A stretch of DNA of 64,000 nt, taken from assembly GCF_001431295.2 (NCBI RefSeq), contig NZ_LKAJ02000001.1, positions 1,612,001 to 1,676,000 on the forward strand. Direction: 5' to 3'. The translations under genes and the position numbers were made by a program. Under the pieces are notes generated by a model. The model was not told the origin of the DNA. It ran no database searches and saw nothing but the letters and a program-made list of their open reading frames with translations. The DNA is from Candidatus Berkiella aquae (GTDB lineage: Bacteria > Pseudomonadota > Gammaproteobacteria > Berkiellales > Berkiellaceae). Below, one piece after another: positions 28,492 to 37,483 of the stretch. The first letter of the stretch is position 1. The number at the start of each line of letters is the position of its first letter.

Positions 28492-29493
28492 ATGTCCCAA
28501 TTAGTCGTGAGCAAAAATCCCTTAATTCCACTTGATGAAGCCGTTTGCTTAATAAAAGCGGGCTCTGTGGTGGCTATTCCAACGGAAACTGTCTATGGCT
28601 TAGCGGCGGATATCAGCCAACAATCGGCTGTAAAACAGATTTTTAGCCTTAAAGGACGTCCCGAAAATCATCCACTCATCATTCATATTAGTGCAATTAC
28701 ACAGCTTGAAACCTATGCTATTCATATCCCAGATTATGTCTATTTATTAGCAAATCATTTCTGGCCAGGCCCTTTAACCTTTGTTTTATACAAATCAGAG
28801 CGAGTAGGAGACTGGGTCACCGGTGGGCAAGATACTGTTGGTATTAGAATGCCCAATCATCCTACTGCTTTAGCCCTTATCGAAAGAGTGGGTAGCCCAC
28901 TTGCGGCACCATCAGCTAATCAATTTGGTAAAATCAGTCCAACTCATCCTGAACATGTTATGGCTGAATTTGGTGATAAGGTTTCCATCTTAGATGGTGG
29001 GATGTGTGATGTTGGGATTGAATCGACCATTATTGATGCAACTTGTCATGATGCTTGCACTATCCTACGTCCAGGTATGGTAAGTAAAGAAGCCATACAA
29101 GCTGTTTTAAGAAACAACATTGCGATTAATGCGCCTGGTACACAAAGTCGCAAAGTGTCTGGTACCTTAAAGTCACATTATTCGCCGAATAAACCTGCAT
29201 TTTTGTTCGAAGATATCAATGATTTCGCAACTATTCAAGATGAGCATGAAACAACCTTTGGAATTTATATCTCACCTGAATATCAATCTCGTTTTTCTCA
29301 AGGGGTGCAATTACCGAATAATCCGCTTGAATATGCGAAGATAATATATGAATCCTTGCGTCTGGCTGATCAAGCTACCACGAGAGCAATTTTAATTGAA
29401 TGTCCGCCCAAAACAAAAGAATGGACCGCTATTTTAGATAGATTAGAGCGTTCGTGTGCAGAAAATCATTCACAAATAGATTTGATTTACTAA
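28492..29493 (+). CDS. L-threonylcarbamoyladenylate synthase, Sua5 type
   Basis: Makes the TC-AMP intermediate of the t6A37 modification of ANN-decoding tRNAs. The YrdC domain is clear: KAGSVVAIPTETVYGLAAD, FSLKGRPENHPLIIHI, FWPGPLTFVLYKSERV, VGIRMPNHPTALALIE and GSPLAAPSANQFGKISPTH. The 333-residue length and the C-terminal segment beginning SGTLKSHYSPNKPAFLFED show the two-domain Sua5 form rather than short TsaC. It lies between the tandem-AAA protease and the convergent giant gene and abuts the latter's stop without any gap. Confidence 0.93.
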   Translation: MSQLVVSKNPLIPLDEAVCLIKAGSVVAIPTETVYGLAADISQQSAVKQIFSLKGRPENHPLIIHISAITQLETYAIHIPDYVYLLANHFWPGPLTFVLYKSERVGDWVTGGQDTVGIRMPNHPTALALIERVGSPLAAPSANQFGKISPTHPEHVMAEFGDKVSILDGGMCDVGIESTIIDATCHDACTILRPGMVSKEAIQAVLRNNIAINAPGTQSRKVSGTLKSHYSPNKPAFLFEDINDFATIQDEHETTFGIYISPEYQSRFSQGVQLPNNPLEYAKIIYESLRLADQATTRAILIECPPKTKEWTAILDRLERSCAENHSQIDLIY

Positions 29494-32400
29494 TCACCGC
29501 ATTGTTTTTCTTTTTAATCCTGCAGTGTTTTCACGAACAATACGTTCATTTCTCTTTACTGTCTCCATAGCGTAATTAAAAAATCCTTTGCTTTCTAATT
29601 GATCAAAGAAGGTTTTACTATCTTTGTCTAAAGTGTCCCAAGAGGGTTCGCTTTTTAAACGCCTAGATGAGGCTTGTGAACGAAGAAAAGTTAACATCTT
29701 TTGAGTTTCCTCATCAGAAAGTTGGAGAGATTTTTTTACATTTATTTCATTTTGTTTATGCTGCATAAATGGTGTAATACTAAATCGAATGGCATGGCCA
29801 TTTTCTTCATTACTTCGTGCGACAGCATTCGTTTTATTTTCTAAATAATCACTAAAAATGGGGAATTTAATCATTTGTCCTTTAATAAATCGCTGTAACT
29901 TTTCAGCAACATCAGAAAAAGTAAGAACATAACCGATTTTATCACCATTTTTACGTAGTGCACGTCCAACAATTTGTTCTGCATTTCTTGAGCCTGGTTT
30001 TTGCGCAATGATAACATAGCTTAAATTTTCATCATCGAAACCGATCTTGCACATATCACAAGCAAGTAGCACCCCGTGTTGTGAGCACTTGAATTTTTCT
30101 AATTCTTGAAAGCAGCTACTATTTTGAGAATGAATAGCATAACTTGATATGCTATGTTTATCTAATAATTTCTTCGTTCTTTCTATTGCTTTAATAGAAG
30201 GTAAATAGATAACACCTTTGCATTCAGAAAGATTTCTCAAATTCTGAGTGAATCCTGGGTGATATTGTTGCTTTAAAATAGTCGGCAAACAACGCTCAAA
30301 AGCTTCAACATTAGATAAATTATATTCGATCTCCAGACTATCTATGATAAGAGGTGCTAAAACATTTTGTTTAATAGCTTGTTTTATAGAATAAGTGTAT
30401 ACCGTTTTTAATGTAGAGGATTTTGGTGGCGTTGCAGAAAATCCTATCATCATATTTTTTGTCATATTGGCTATTTTTATAGTATCCACAGCATAGGCAT
30501 GGTATTCGTCACAAAGCATTAATCGAGCTTGGGATGTAAAGCTAGGATTTTGTTCAATGAGGTTTAATAAGCTATCTATGCAAAAAATAAATAATTTAGG
30601 TTTGCCATAAAAAATACCTTGTGCTAGACCTTTATTAACCGAAATATGATGAGGGTCACTTGATATACAAACAATATTATCTGCCACTTGAGGATAGGCT
30701 TGTTTTAAAGCCTGAGCAAACTGTGAAACTAATTGTATATTGGCAGTGGAAATCACAATATGTTCATTTTCTTGCAAATGAGAATACATTAACGTTGCGA
30801 GCATACCTTGGACTCTAGTTTTACCAGTGCCAGTAGCCATAATAACTTGCAATTGAGTATTTATGACACAATGCTTAGCAATACTGCGCAGTGCTTTCAT
30901 TTGGCAATGACGTAGTAATCTAGTAGGCATGTTGTCGATTTCATTTTTTAATTCTTTTGTGACATCTCTATAAATTAATGGCTCTTTGTTATCATAATTG
31001 TTGGTTGGATGCTTAGGTAAATTTCTTGTTAAAGTTGTTGTCGTTTCAGAAGATAAATGGGACTTCTTTTTAAAGCGTATCTCAAATCTATTCATGATCG
31101 ACTTAGATTGTGATACCTGCATATTGGTTGCTGCATTGGCAGTAACTATTTCTGTGCTCTGAGAAAGCAGCAGTGGGGGTAGAGCCTTTTTAGATATATA
31201 ATTTTGCCGATTGCTATCAATAATTTGATTGAGACATATAATCGTCTGTCTTACCCATGATTCTTGCATCCCATTATGTTGAGGGAATAATGGTGTATCA
31301 AATGTATTTGCTAAAATACGCGTTTGGTTGTTACCCGACAACGCAAAAGCGTTGCGGTGCGTAATTGCACGAGTAAAAGTGGCTATTGTTTTATCTAGAA
31401 TACGATAGCCTTGAGCGTGCGGTTTGAAAGCATAGTGTAGCATCAACTGAAAATAATAATCTTCTCCCCAGAAATGGACATTTTTTAAATAGGGGAGCAA
31501 TACGGTTAAATCTCGCTCTTGTGGAAACTGCTCTTTGATTCTCGCCATATTAAGCATAAAGAGCTTGGAGCCTAATTGTCCAGGTTGCATTTGATTAGAA
31601 TAATGCTTAGATACGGTTAGGCAAGGCTCAGAGCCTAAATTATGTTCAAGCAGTCGATAGAAACTCAACCAATCGTTGCCATTCCCTACAAATTCAACAC
31701 ATTGGATATTATCATCCAGCATGATGCAATTATTGAGTTGCCAATAATTTGCTGCTAACAAGATAGCCAAACGTCGCGAAGTTATTTTATCTGTGGGAAA
31801 TACGCCGCCCTGGCCGTAAACTTCTTTTACCATCAACAAATTACGAATGCCGTAACGCTTTAACTCTTCAAATTCAGATTGAGTACAAACAACGATGCAC
31901 CGACTTCCTAGCGGTATTAGCGCATTTTGTTTACGGCCAGCACAAATAAAAGTCACTTCGTCTTTGGGAACAATATTATTACTACAAGTATAAAAGGTCG
32001 CTTTTAAATTAGGAGTACGGATCTCAAATGGTTTTCTATTATCCTTTGAAGAAAGCGGGGGCAATTGATGGATAAAACTAAAATTTAGCTTGTGAGGTTT
32101 TCTATCGTGATACCCAGGATGAAATCCTTTATCTAAACTTTGTTGGTAGTCGTGATCTAAATATTTAGGATTAATGCCTGCGGTGGGAGGCACAATTACT
32201 ACTTCTTCTTCCTCAGCTTCTCGAGATTTGTCATAAATGGTATTTGTAGGTCTGGCTTGAGTAAGTTCTTTGCTCAGTACAGATTCAATAGACTTTATTC
32301 TTTTACTAGCTGGCAACTCTTTTAATAGCATTGAAGCAGCATGGTGTTTACTATTACTGTTTAATGGAGCATTATTTTCTTCAGTAATCGTGACTTTTTC

Positions 32401-35400
32401 TTTTCCTTTAGCTTCCTTTGGCAAGAATGCATCAATTATTCCGTCTTCTGCAATCTCATGTTCATTATTCTTAGATTCTAGTTCGATACTTTCAGGAAAT
32501 TTGCTACTTAATGAATCGCGGAGATGCTCAAATAATTCAGTGATTTGCTGTGTATCTTTTGGTGATAAATTATCTAAACAGCTATTTGAGGCGGAGTTAT
32601 CTTTTTCTGTGATCTCGCCTTCTCCCTTTTCATCAATCTCGTATATTTTCTTTTGTTTCTCTTTCTCTGCTTGCTGCGCTAATTGCGGAGCGTCAGGAAA
32701 ATCACCTCGCAAGGCTTTATTAATAAGTTCTTGACACTCGTCTAAGAATGGCGCTCTGTTAGAGCGGTATATTTTTTTAAATTCAATTTTGGCATCGTCG
32801 TTAAAAGCCAACTTAAATGCCCAAAGATATAACTGAATAATCTCATGCTGGCCGTTTCTTGCTGCGGTGCTAAATGTGGAATGATTACGTTCTGTAATGT
32901 TAAGCAAGTTATCTCTTAATAATTTAGGTTCATGGCGAAGTAGTTCAATTAATTTATAAACCATCTCAGATGACCAGTTGGAAGCGAAAGCTTGTTGCAA
33001 AGGCATAAATCCATCTTTTGATCGATTGCGTAAATTAGCCAAGAGGGCTTCTTTGTGCTTTGATAATATCTTGAGTAATCTATCAGTAACTTCAATGTTC
33101 TTAGAAGCAAAAGGATGTTGCAAAGGCATAAATCCATATTTTGTTCTTTTGCATAAATTTGCAGTAAGAATTTCTGGATGGTTTTCTAGTATATCAAGCA
33201 GTCGATTTGTAATTTCAAGATTTCCAGATTTTAATGCAGATTGTAATGGCATAGATCCGTCTTTAGTAACATTGGATAAATTGTCAGCAAAGGCTTTGGG
33301 GTGGTTTTTTAGGACTTCGAGTAATCTATTTACAATTAGGGGGTTACTAGAAGCCAAAGCTTGTTGCAAAGGCATAAATCCATCTTTTGTTCTATTCTGT
33401 AAATTGTTAGCAAAGGCTTTGGGGTGCTTTTCTAGGATTTCGAGTAATCGATTTACAATTAGGGGGTTACTAGAAGCCAAAGCTTGTTGCAAAGGCATAA
33501 ATCCATCTTTTGTTATATTGCGTAAATTAGCAATGAGGGCTTCTTCGTCCTTTGATAATATCTTGAGTAATCTATCAGTAACTTCAAAGTTCTTAGAAGC
33601 CAAAGCATGTTGCAAAGACATAAACCCATGGTTTGTTCCATTGTGTAAATTGTCAGCAAGGGCTTTGGGGTGTTTTTCTAGGACTTTGAGTAATCGATTT
33701 ACAACTAGGGGGTTACTAGAAGACAAAGCATGTTGCAAAGACATAAATCCATCTTTTGTTCTATTGCGTAAATTAGCAATGAGGGCTTCTTCGTCCTTTG
33801 ATAATATCTTGAGTAATCTATCAGTAACTTCAAAGTTCTTAGAAGCCAAAGCACCTTGCAAAAGCATAAATCCATCTTTTGTTCTATTGTGTAAATTGTC
33901 AGCAAGGGCTTTGGGGTGCTTTTCTAGGACTTCGAGTAATCGATTTGCAATTAGGGGGGTACTAGAAGCCAAACCATGTTGCAAAGGCATAAAACCAGCA
34001 TTTGAAGAATGCGTTAACAGTTGATAAATTGAATCTGTGTTAGAACTTTTTTCTATTATTGAAATAATAAGATCTACTAATTGATCTTTGTGCTTATTAT
34101 GTTTGCCTTTTGTTAATAAAACCGTAAGAAGAGATGTGTCTCGATTTCTATTTCTTGCGAAAACAATTTCAGGGTTTCGATTAATCATTTTTTGGACCCA
34201 ATCGAAATCATGCGAATTGTTAGAGGCAGATGGGAGGCGCTCAAAGAATTCAGTGATTTTCTGTGTATCTTTTGGTGATAAATTATCTAAACCTTCATTA
34301 TAGTTATTTGAGGCGGAGCTATTTTTTTCGGTGATCTCGCCTTCTCCCTTTTCGTCAATCTCGTATATTTTCTTTTGTTTCTCTTTCTCTGCTTGCTGCG
34401 CTAATTGCGGAGCGTCAGGAAAATCACCTCGCAAGGCTTTATCAATAAGTTCTTGACACCACTGTAAGAATGGCGCTCTGTTAGAACTGTATATTTTTTT
34501 AAATTCAATTTTGGCATCGTCGTTAAAAGCCAACTTAAATGCCCAAAGATATAATTGAATAATCTGATGCTGGCCGTTTCTTGCTGCCGTGCTAAATGTG
34601 GAATGATTACGTTCTGTGATGTTAAGCAAGTTATCTCTTAATGATTTAGGTTCATGGCGAAGTAGTTCAATTAATGTATAAACCATCTCAGGTGAGCTGT
34701 TGGAAGCTAAAGCTTGTTGCAAAAGCATAAATCCATCTTTTGTTCTATTGCGTAAATTAGCAATGAGGGCTTCTTTGTGCTTTGATAATATCTTGAGTAA
34801 CCTATCAGTAACTTCAAAGTTCTTAGAAGCCAAAGCATGTTGCAAAGACATAAACCCATTTTTTGTTCTATTGTGTAAATTTTCAGCAAGGGCTTTGGGG
34901 TTTTTTTCTAGGACTTCGAGTAATCGATTTACAATTAGGGGGTTACTAGAAGCCAAAGCATGTTGCAAAGACATAAACCCATCTTTTGTACTATTGCGTA
35001 AATTTGCAATAAGAATTTCTGGATGCATTTCTAATATATCAAGCAGTCGATTTGTAATTTCAAGATTTCCAGATCTTAAGGCGTGTTGTAATGGCATAAA
35101 TCCATCTTTTTTTAGATTTAATAAATTCTTAACAAGAATTCCTGGATGATTTTCTAATATATCAAGCAGTCGATTTGTAATTTCAAGATTTCCAGATCTT
35201 AAGGCTTGTTCTAATGACGTAAATCCATCTTTAGTTATATTGGATAAATTCTCAGCAAGAGTTTTTGGGTGCTTTTCCAATATATCAAACAATCTATTAG
35301 TAATTTCAGGATTTCCAGATTTTAAAGCAGATTGTAATGGCATAAATCCATCTTTAGTTATATTGGATAAATTCTCAGCAAGAATTTTTGGGTGCTTTTC

Positions 35401-35910
35401 CAATATATCAAACAATCCATTAGTAATTTCAGGTTTTCCAGATTTTAAAGCAGATTGTAATGGCATAAATCCATCTTTAGTTATATTGGATAAATTCTCA
35501 GCAAGAATTTTTGGGTGCTTTTCCAATATATCAAACAATCTATTAGTAATTTCAGGATTTCCAGATTTTAAAGCAGATTGTAATGGCATAAATCCTGCTT
35601 TTGAAGGATGAGTTAAGATAGTATGAATAGCATTTAAATCAGAATTTTCTTTTATTGCTGACAGAATCAGCTTAAATAATGACGAATTTATTTTATTCTC
35701 ATGTTCGTATTTGATTAATACAATAATAAGAGAGGTATCTCCCTCTCTGCTTCTTTCAAAAACTATTTGTGGATTACGCTCAAGAGCTCTTCGAACATCA
35801 TTAAAACCATTTAAGTTATTGATGCGGGCATCATTGAGTGCCGCATAAAAATGGTTAATTTCAGTTGATGAAAACTGGGTTTTGTTTGAACAATGTGGAC
35901 CTTTATGCAT
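29494..35910 (-). CDS. 2138-residue repeat protein with SF2 helicase and possible glycosyltransferase-like domain
   Basis: Residues ~95-470 and ~640-1010 are two blocks of 41-residue helical repeats (KDGFMPLQSALKSGNPEI-like), ankyrin-like in style. Each block starts with an RNPEIVFARNR-type cap and ends in a near-identical ~115-residue segment (NLLNITERNHSTFSTAARNG ... EIDEKGEGEITEK). A charged linker follows. Residues ~1290-1560 have LAANYWQLNNCIMLDDNIQC (DD at 1399-1400), reminiscent of GT-A fold enzymes of the TAGT/GREB1 group. Residues ~1660-2000 are a full SF2 helicase: MATGTGKTR (1691-1699), DEYH (1801-1804), GFSATPP, and QIVGRALRKNGD. The tail is basic. This is probably an exported or nucleic-acid-acting effector. 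The helicase call is firm, the glycosyltransferase call tentative. No ribosome binding site is evident at the ATG. Confidence 0.85.
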   Translation of the reverse strand: MHKGPHCSNKTQFSSTEINHFYAALNDARINNLNGFNDVRRALERNPQIVFERSREGDTSLIIVLIKYEHENKINSSLFKLILSAIKENSDLNAIHTILTHPSKAGFMPLQSALKSGNPEITNRLFDILEKHPKILAENLSNITKDGFMPLQSALKSGKPEITNGLFDILEKHPKILAENLSNITKDGFMPLQSALKSGNPEITNRLFDILEKHPKTLAENLSNITKDGFTSLEQALRSGNLEITNRLLDILENHPGILVKNLLNLKKDGFMPLQHALRSGNLEITNRLLDILEMHPEILIANLRNSTKDGFMSLQHALASSNPLIVNRLLEVLEKNPKALAENLHNRTKNGFMSLQHALASKNFEVTDRLLKILSKHKEALIANLRNRTKDGFMLLQQALASNSSPEMVYTLIELLRHEPKSLRDNLLNITERNHSTFSTAARNGQHQIIQLYLWAFKLAFNDDAKIEFKKIYSSNRAPFLQWCQELIDKALRGDFPDAPQLAQQAEKEKQKKIYEIDEKGEGEITEKNSSASNNYNEGLDNLSPKDTQKITEFFERLPSASNNSHDFDWVQKMINRNPEIVFARNRNRDTSLLTVLLTKGKHNKHKDQLVDLIISIIEKSSNTDSIYQLLTHSSNAGFMPLQHGLASSTPLIANRLLEVLEKHPKALADNLHNRTKDGFMLLQGALASKNFEVTDRLLKILSKDEEALIANLRNRTKDGFMSLQHALSSSNPLVVNRLLKVLEKHPKALADNLHNGTNHGFMSLQHALASKNFEVTDRLLKILSKDEEALIANLRNITKDGFMPLQQALASSNPLIVNRLLEILEKHPKAFANNLQNRTKDGFMPLQQALASSNPLIVNRLLEVLKNHPKAFADNLSNVTKDGSMPLQSALKSGNLEITNRLLDILENHPEILTANLCKRTKYGFMPLQHPFASKNIEVTDRLLKILSKHKEALLANLRNRSKDGFMPLQQAFASNWSSEMVYKLIELLRHEPKLLRDNLLNITERNHSTFSTAARNGQHEIIQLYLWAFKLAFNDDAKIEFKKIYRSNRAPFLDECQELINKALRGDFPDAPQLAQQAEKEKQKKIYEIDEKGEGEITEKDNSASNSCLDNLSPKDTQQITELFEHLRDSLSSKFPESIELESKNNEHEIAEDGIIDAFLPKEAKGKEKVTITEENNAPLNSNSKHHAASMLLKELPASKRIKSIESVLSKELTQARPTNTIYDKSREAEEEEVVIVPPTAGINPKYLDHDYQQSLDKGFHPGYHDRKPHKLNFSFIHQLPPLSSKDNRKPFEIRTPNLKATFYTCSNNIVPKDEVTFICAGRKQNALIPLGSRCIVVCTQSEFEELKRYGIRNLLMVKEVYGQGGVFPTDKITSRRLAILLAANYWQLNNCIMLDDNIQCVEFVGNGNDWLSFYRLLEHNLGSEPCLTVSKHYSNQMQPGQLGSKLFMLNMARIKEQFPQERDLTVLLPYLKNVHFWGEDYYFQLMLHYAFKPHAQGYRILDKTIATFTRAITHRNAFALSGNNQTRILANTFDTPLFPQHNGMQESWVRQTIICLNQIIDSNRQNYISKKALPPLLLSQSTEIVTANAATNMQVSQSKSIMNRFEIRFKKKSHLSSETTTTLTRNLPKHPTNNYDNKEPLIYRDVTKELKNEIDNMPTRLLRHCQMKALRSIAKHCVINTQLQVIMATGTGKTRVQGMLATLMYSHLQENEHIVISTANIQLVSQFAQALKQAYPQVADNIVCISSDPHHISVNKGLAQGIFYGKPKLFIFCIDSLLNLIEQNPSFTSQARLMLCDEYHAYAVDTIKIANMTKNMMIGFSATPPKSSTLKTVYTYSIKQAIKQNVLAPLIIDSLEIEYNLSNVEAFERCLPTILKQQYHPGFTQNLRNLSECKGVIYLPSIKAIERTKKLLDKHSISSYAIHSQNSSCFQELEKFKCSQHGVLLACDMCKIGFDDENLSYVIIAQKPGSRNAEQIVGRALRKNGDKIGYVLTFSDVAEKLQRFIKGQMIKFPIFSDYLENKTNAVARSNEENGHAIRFSITPFMQHKQNEINVKKSLQLSDEETQKMLTFLRSQASSRRLKSEPSWDTLDKDSKTFFDQLESKGFFNYAMETVKRNERIVRENTAGLKRKTMR
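32960..34010 (-). repeat. Second block of 123-bp repeats, part of a ~1.7-kb internal duplication
   Basis: About nine more 41-residue repeats. The flanking segments match those of the first block: the sequence starting atcacctcgcaaggcttt occurs at 32701 and again at 34423, an offset of 1722 bp (574 codons, 14 repeat units). The whole N-terminal half therefore duplicated in frame. Confidence 0.9.
34690..35620 (-). repeat. First block of 123-bp repeats (41 residues each)
   Basis: At least eight copies, period 123 bp. Neighbouring copies near 35340 and 35463 are nearly identical in DNA. Each encodes [KDGFMPLQxALxSxNxEI] followed by a leucine-rich helix and a KxLxxNLxN turn. High DNA identity implies recent expansion or gene conversion. 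Confidence 0.9.
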
Positions 35911-35993
35911 AATGAAATAACTACATATAAATTAATATGTAAACATTCTATATTTTAAAGTGAGTTGAAGCAATAAAAAATGTACTTGAATAA

Positions 35994-36185
35994 TTATGCA
36001 TGCTCGAACAGACTATAATGCATCAAATGGATTAGATGAAATATTAAAATTATTTTTTTTTTGAGTAAATCAATGTCTTTTTCAGCCATCTTCCTTGGTT
36101 TGTCAAAATTTAATGTAACGCCGAGGATTTTCTGATATTTTTTTTCAATTAAATAGTTAATATTTTCTAAAATATCTGTAGCCAT
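35994..36185 (-). CDS. Doubtful small ORF
   Basis: 63 residues, Lys/Ile-rich (NINYLIEKKYQKILGVTLNF, then KKKIILIFHLIHLMHYS). The region is very A+T rich and there is no clear ribosome binding site. It could be a remnant or a chance frame. Confidence 0.25.
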   Translation of the reverse strand: MATDILENINYLIEKKYQKILGVTLNFDKPRKMAEKDIDLLKKKIILIFHLIHLMHYSLFEHA

Positions 36186-36518
36186 CTTTTCGACGTTTTT
36201 ACGTAAAACACAGCCTATATGAGGCTATTTTTGACATCACTATTTCTGCTCAATATAAGAACGATTTCCAGGAAAGTATCCACCTACAGATTATGCTAAA
36301 GCAGTTTGCGAAGCTTCACATATGGCCCGCGCAAAAGAATGGATAGCTTAATAGTGAGATAATAAATCAGGGAAGTTAGAACACGCAAATTGCATTAGTT
36401 TGTTTTAATGTTCGAGTGATTTTTGATTTGTAGGTTTGGTTTCTTTGTGGCATAGAAACATTAGATAAAAAGCGAATTCATTTAATCATAAAATAATAAT
36501 AACTTCACTTTATACGCG
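36186..36518. other. Gap with a possible gene remnant
   Basis: 333 bases without an intact gene. On the plus strand, 36259-36351 reads RFPGKYPPTDYAKAVCEAS then HMARAKEWIA before a stop. This is an unusually protein-like fragment in otherwise A+T-rich sequence and may be the degraded end of a lost gene. No start codon or ribosome binding site. Nothing else identified. Confidence 0.3.
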
Positions 36519-37472
36519 CTATTCTTCTTCCTCTACACAATGCTTTTTAGCATAAACCATCATAACCGCAATCGCACAAGAACTGATTCTTGATTTTACG
36601 CCATCAGAGCGACTGGTTAAGACGATAGGTACTTTAGCGCCTAAAATCATTCCCGCGCTGAAAGCATTCGTTAGAAAAGCTAACTGTTTGGCAAGCATGT
36701 TGCCGGCCTCTAAATTGGGCACCAGATAAATATCAACATCACCAATGACTTTTGATTTGATCTTCTTTACTTTTGCCGCTTGTGCACTGATGACGTTATC
36801 ATAAGCAAAAGGACCGTCGACAATTGCACCTGTAATTTGCCCGCGATCGGCCATTTTACACAAACAGGCAGCATCGATGGTTGATTGAATAGCAGGGGTA
36901 ATAGTTTCTACAGCAGAGAGAATACCCACTTTTGGTGTAATCTCAGGATTAACGACTCTCATTAAATCAATGGCATTTTGCACTATATCTCTTTTGGTCA
37001 TTAAATCAGGCGTGATATTTATCGCCGCATCAGTGATAATAAAAGGCTTATGATAAGTTTCTCGTGCCATCAAAAAAATATGACTAATTCTTCGCTCTGT
37101 GCGTAAACCACCGTCACGTTTAACAACTTCTTTCATCAGCTCATCGGTATGAAGACTTCCTTTCATTATTGCTTCGACTTTGCCCTGATGTACCAATTTA
37201 ACAGCAGTTTCAGCGGCAGCATTACTATGTGGAACATCGAGTAATTTAAAAGAAGAAATATCTGCATTGATTTCATTGGCAACGGCATTTATTTTATGTT
37301 CCGGCCCTATTAAAACAGGGTCAATTAAGCCTGCATTCACGGATTCAATGACGCCATTTAAAGCATCTGCACTACAAGGATGCACAACGGCAATCGAAAT
37401 TTTCTCCATTTTATTGCAACGTGCAATATAATCATCTTGTAACTGTTGGATATCGAGTAACTTCTTATGCAT
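36519..37472 (-). CDS. Phosphate acetyl/butyryltransferase (Pta/Ptb family)
   Basis: 317-residue enzyme of the short Pta/Ptb family: IAVVHPCSADALNGVIES, GKVEAIMKGSLHTDELMK, RRISHIFLMARETYHKPFIITDAAINI, GPFAYDNVIS, VPNLEAGNMLAKQL and GAKVPIVLTSRSD. It interconverts acyl-CoA and acyl phosphate. AAAGGA precedes the ATG. It lies 11 bases downstream of phaZ on the same strand, with ackA divergent. The three form a route from stored polyhydroxybutyrate and acetyl-CoA to acetate with ATP gain. Confidence 0.9.
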   Translation of the reverse strand: MHKKLLDIQQLQDDYIARCNKMEKISIAVVHPCSADALNGVIESVNAGLIDPVLIGPEHKINAVANEINADISSFKLLDVPHSNAAAETAVKLVHQGKVEAIMKGSLHTDELMKEVVKRDGGLRTERRISHIFLMARETYHKPFIITDAAINITPDLMTKRDIVQNAIDLMRVVNPEITPKVGILSAVETITPAIQSTIDAACLCKMADRGQITGAIVDGPFAYDNVISAQAAKVKKIKSKVIGDVDIYLVPNLEAGNMLAKQLAFLTNAFSAGMILGAKVPIVLTSRSDGVKSRISSCAIAVMMVYAKKHCVEEEE

Positions 37473-37483
37473 ACTTTTATCCT

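Noticed and set aside
32978-34024. Long open frame on the plus strand opposite the giant repeat gene (348 codons)
   Set aside because: It is the antisense of the 123-bp repeats; repeats keep a shadow frame open. No ribosome binding site, and the minus-strand protein has clear domains.
36259-36351. Functional short gene in the 36.2-36.5 kb gap
   Set aside because: Protein-like, but without start codon or ribosome binding site; recorded as a possible remnant only.
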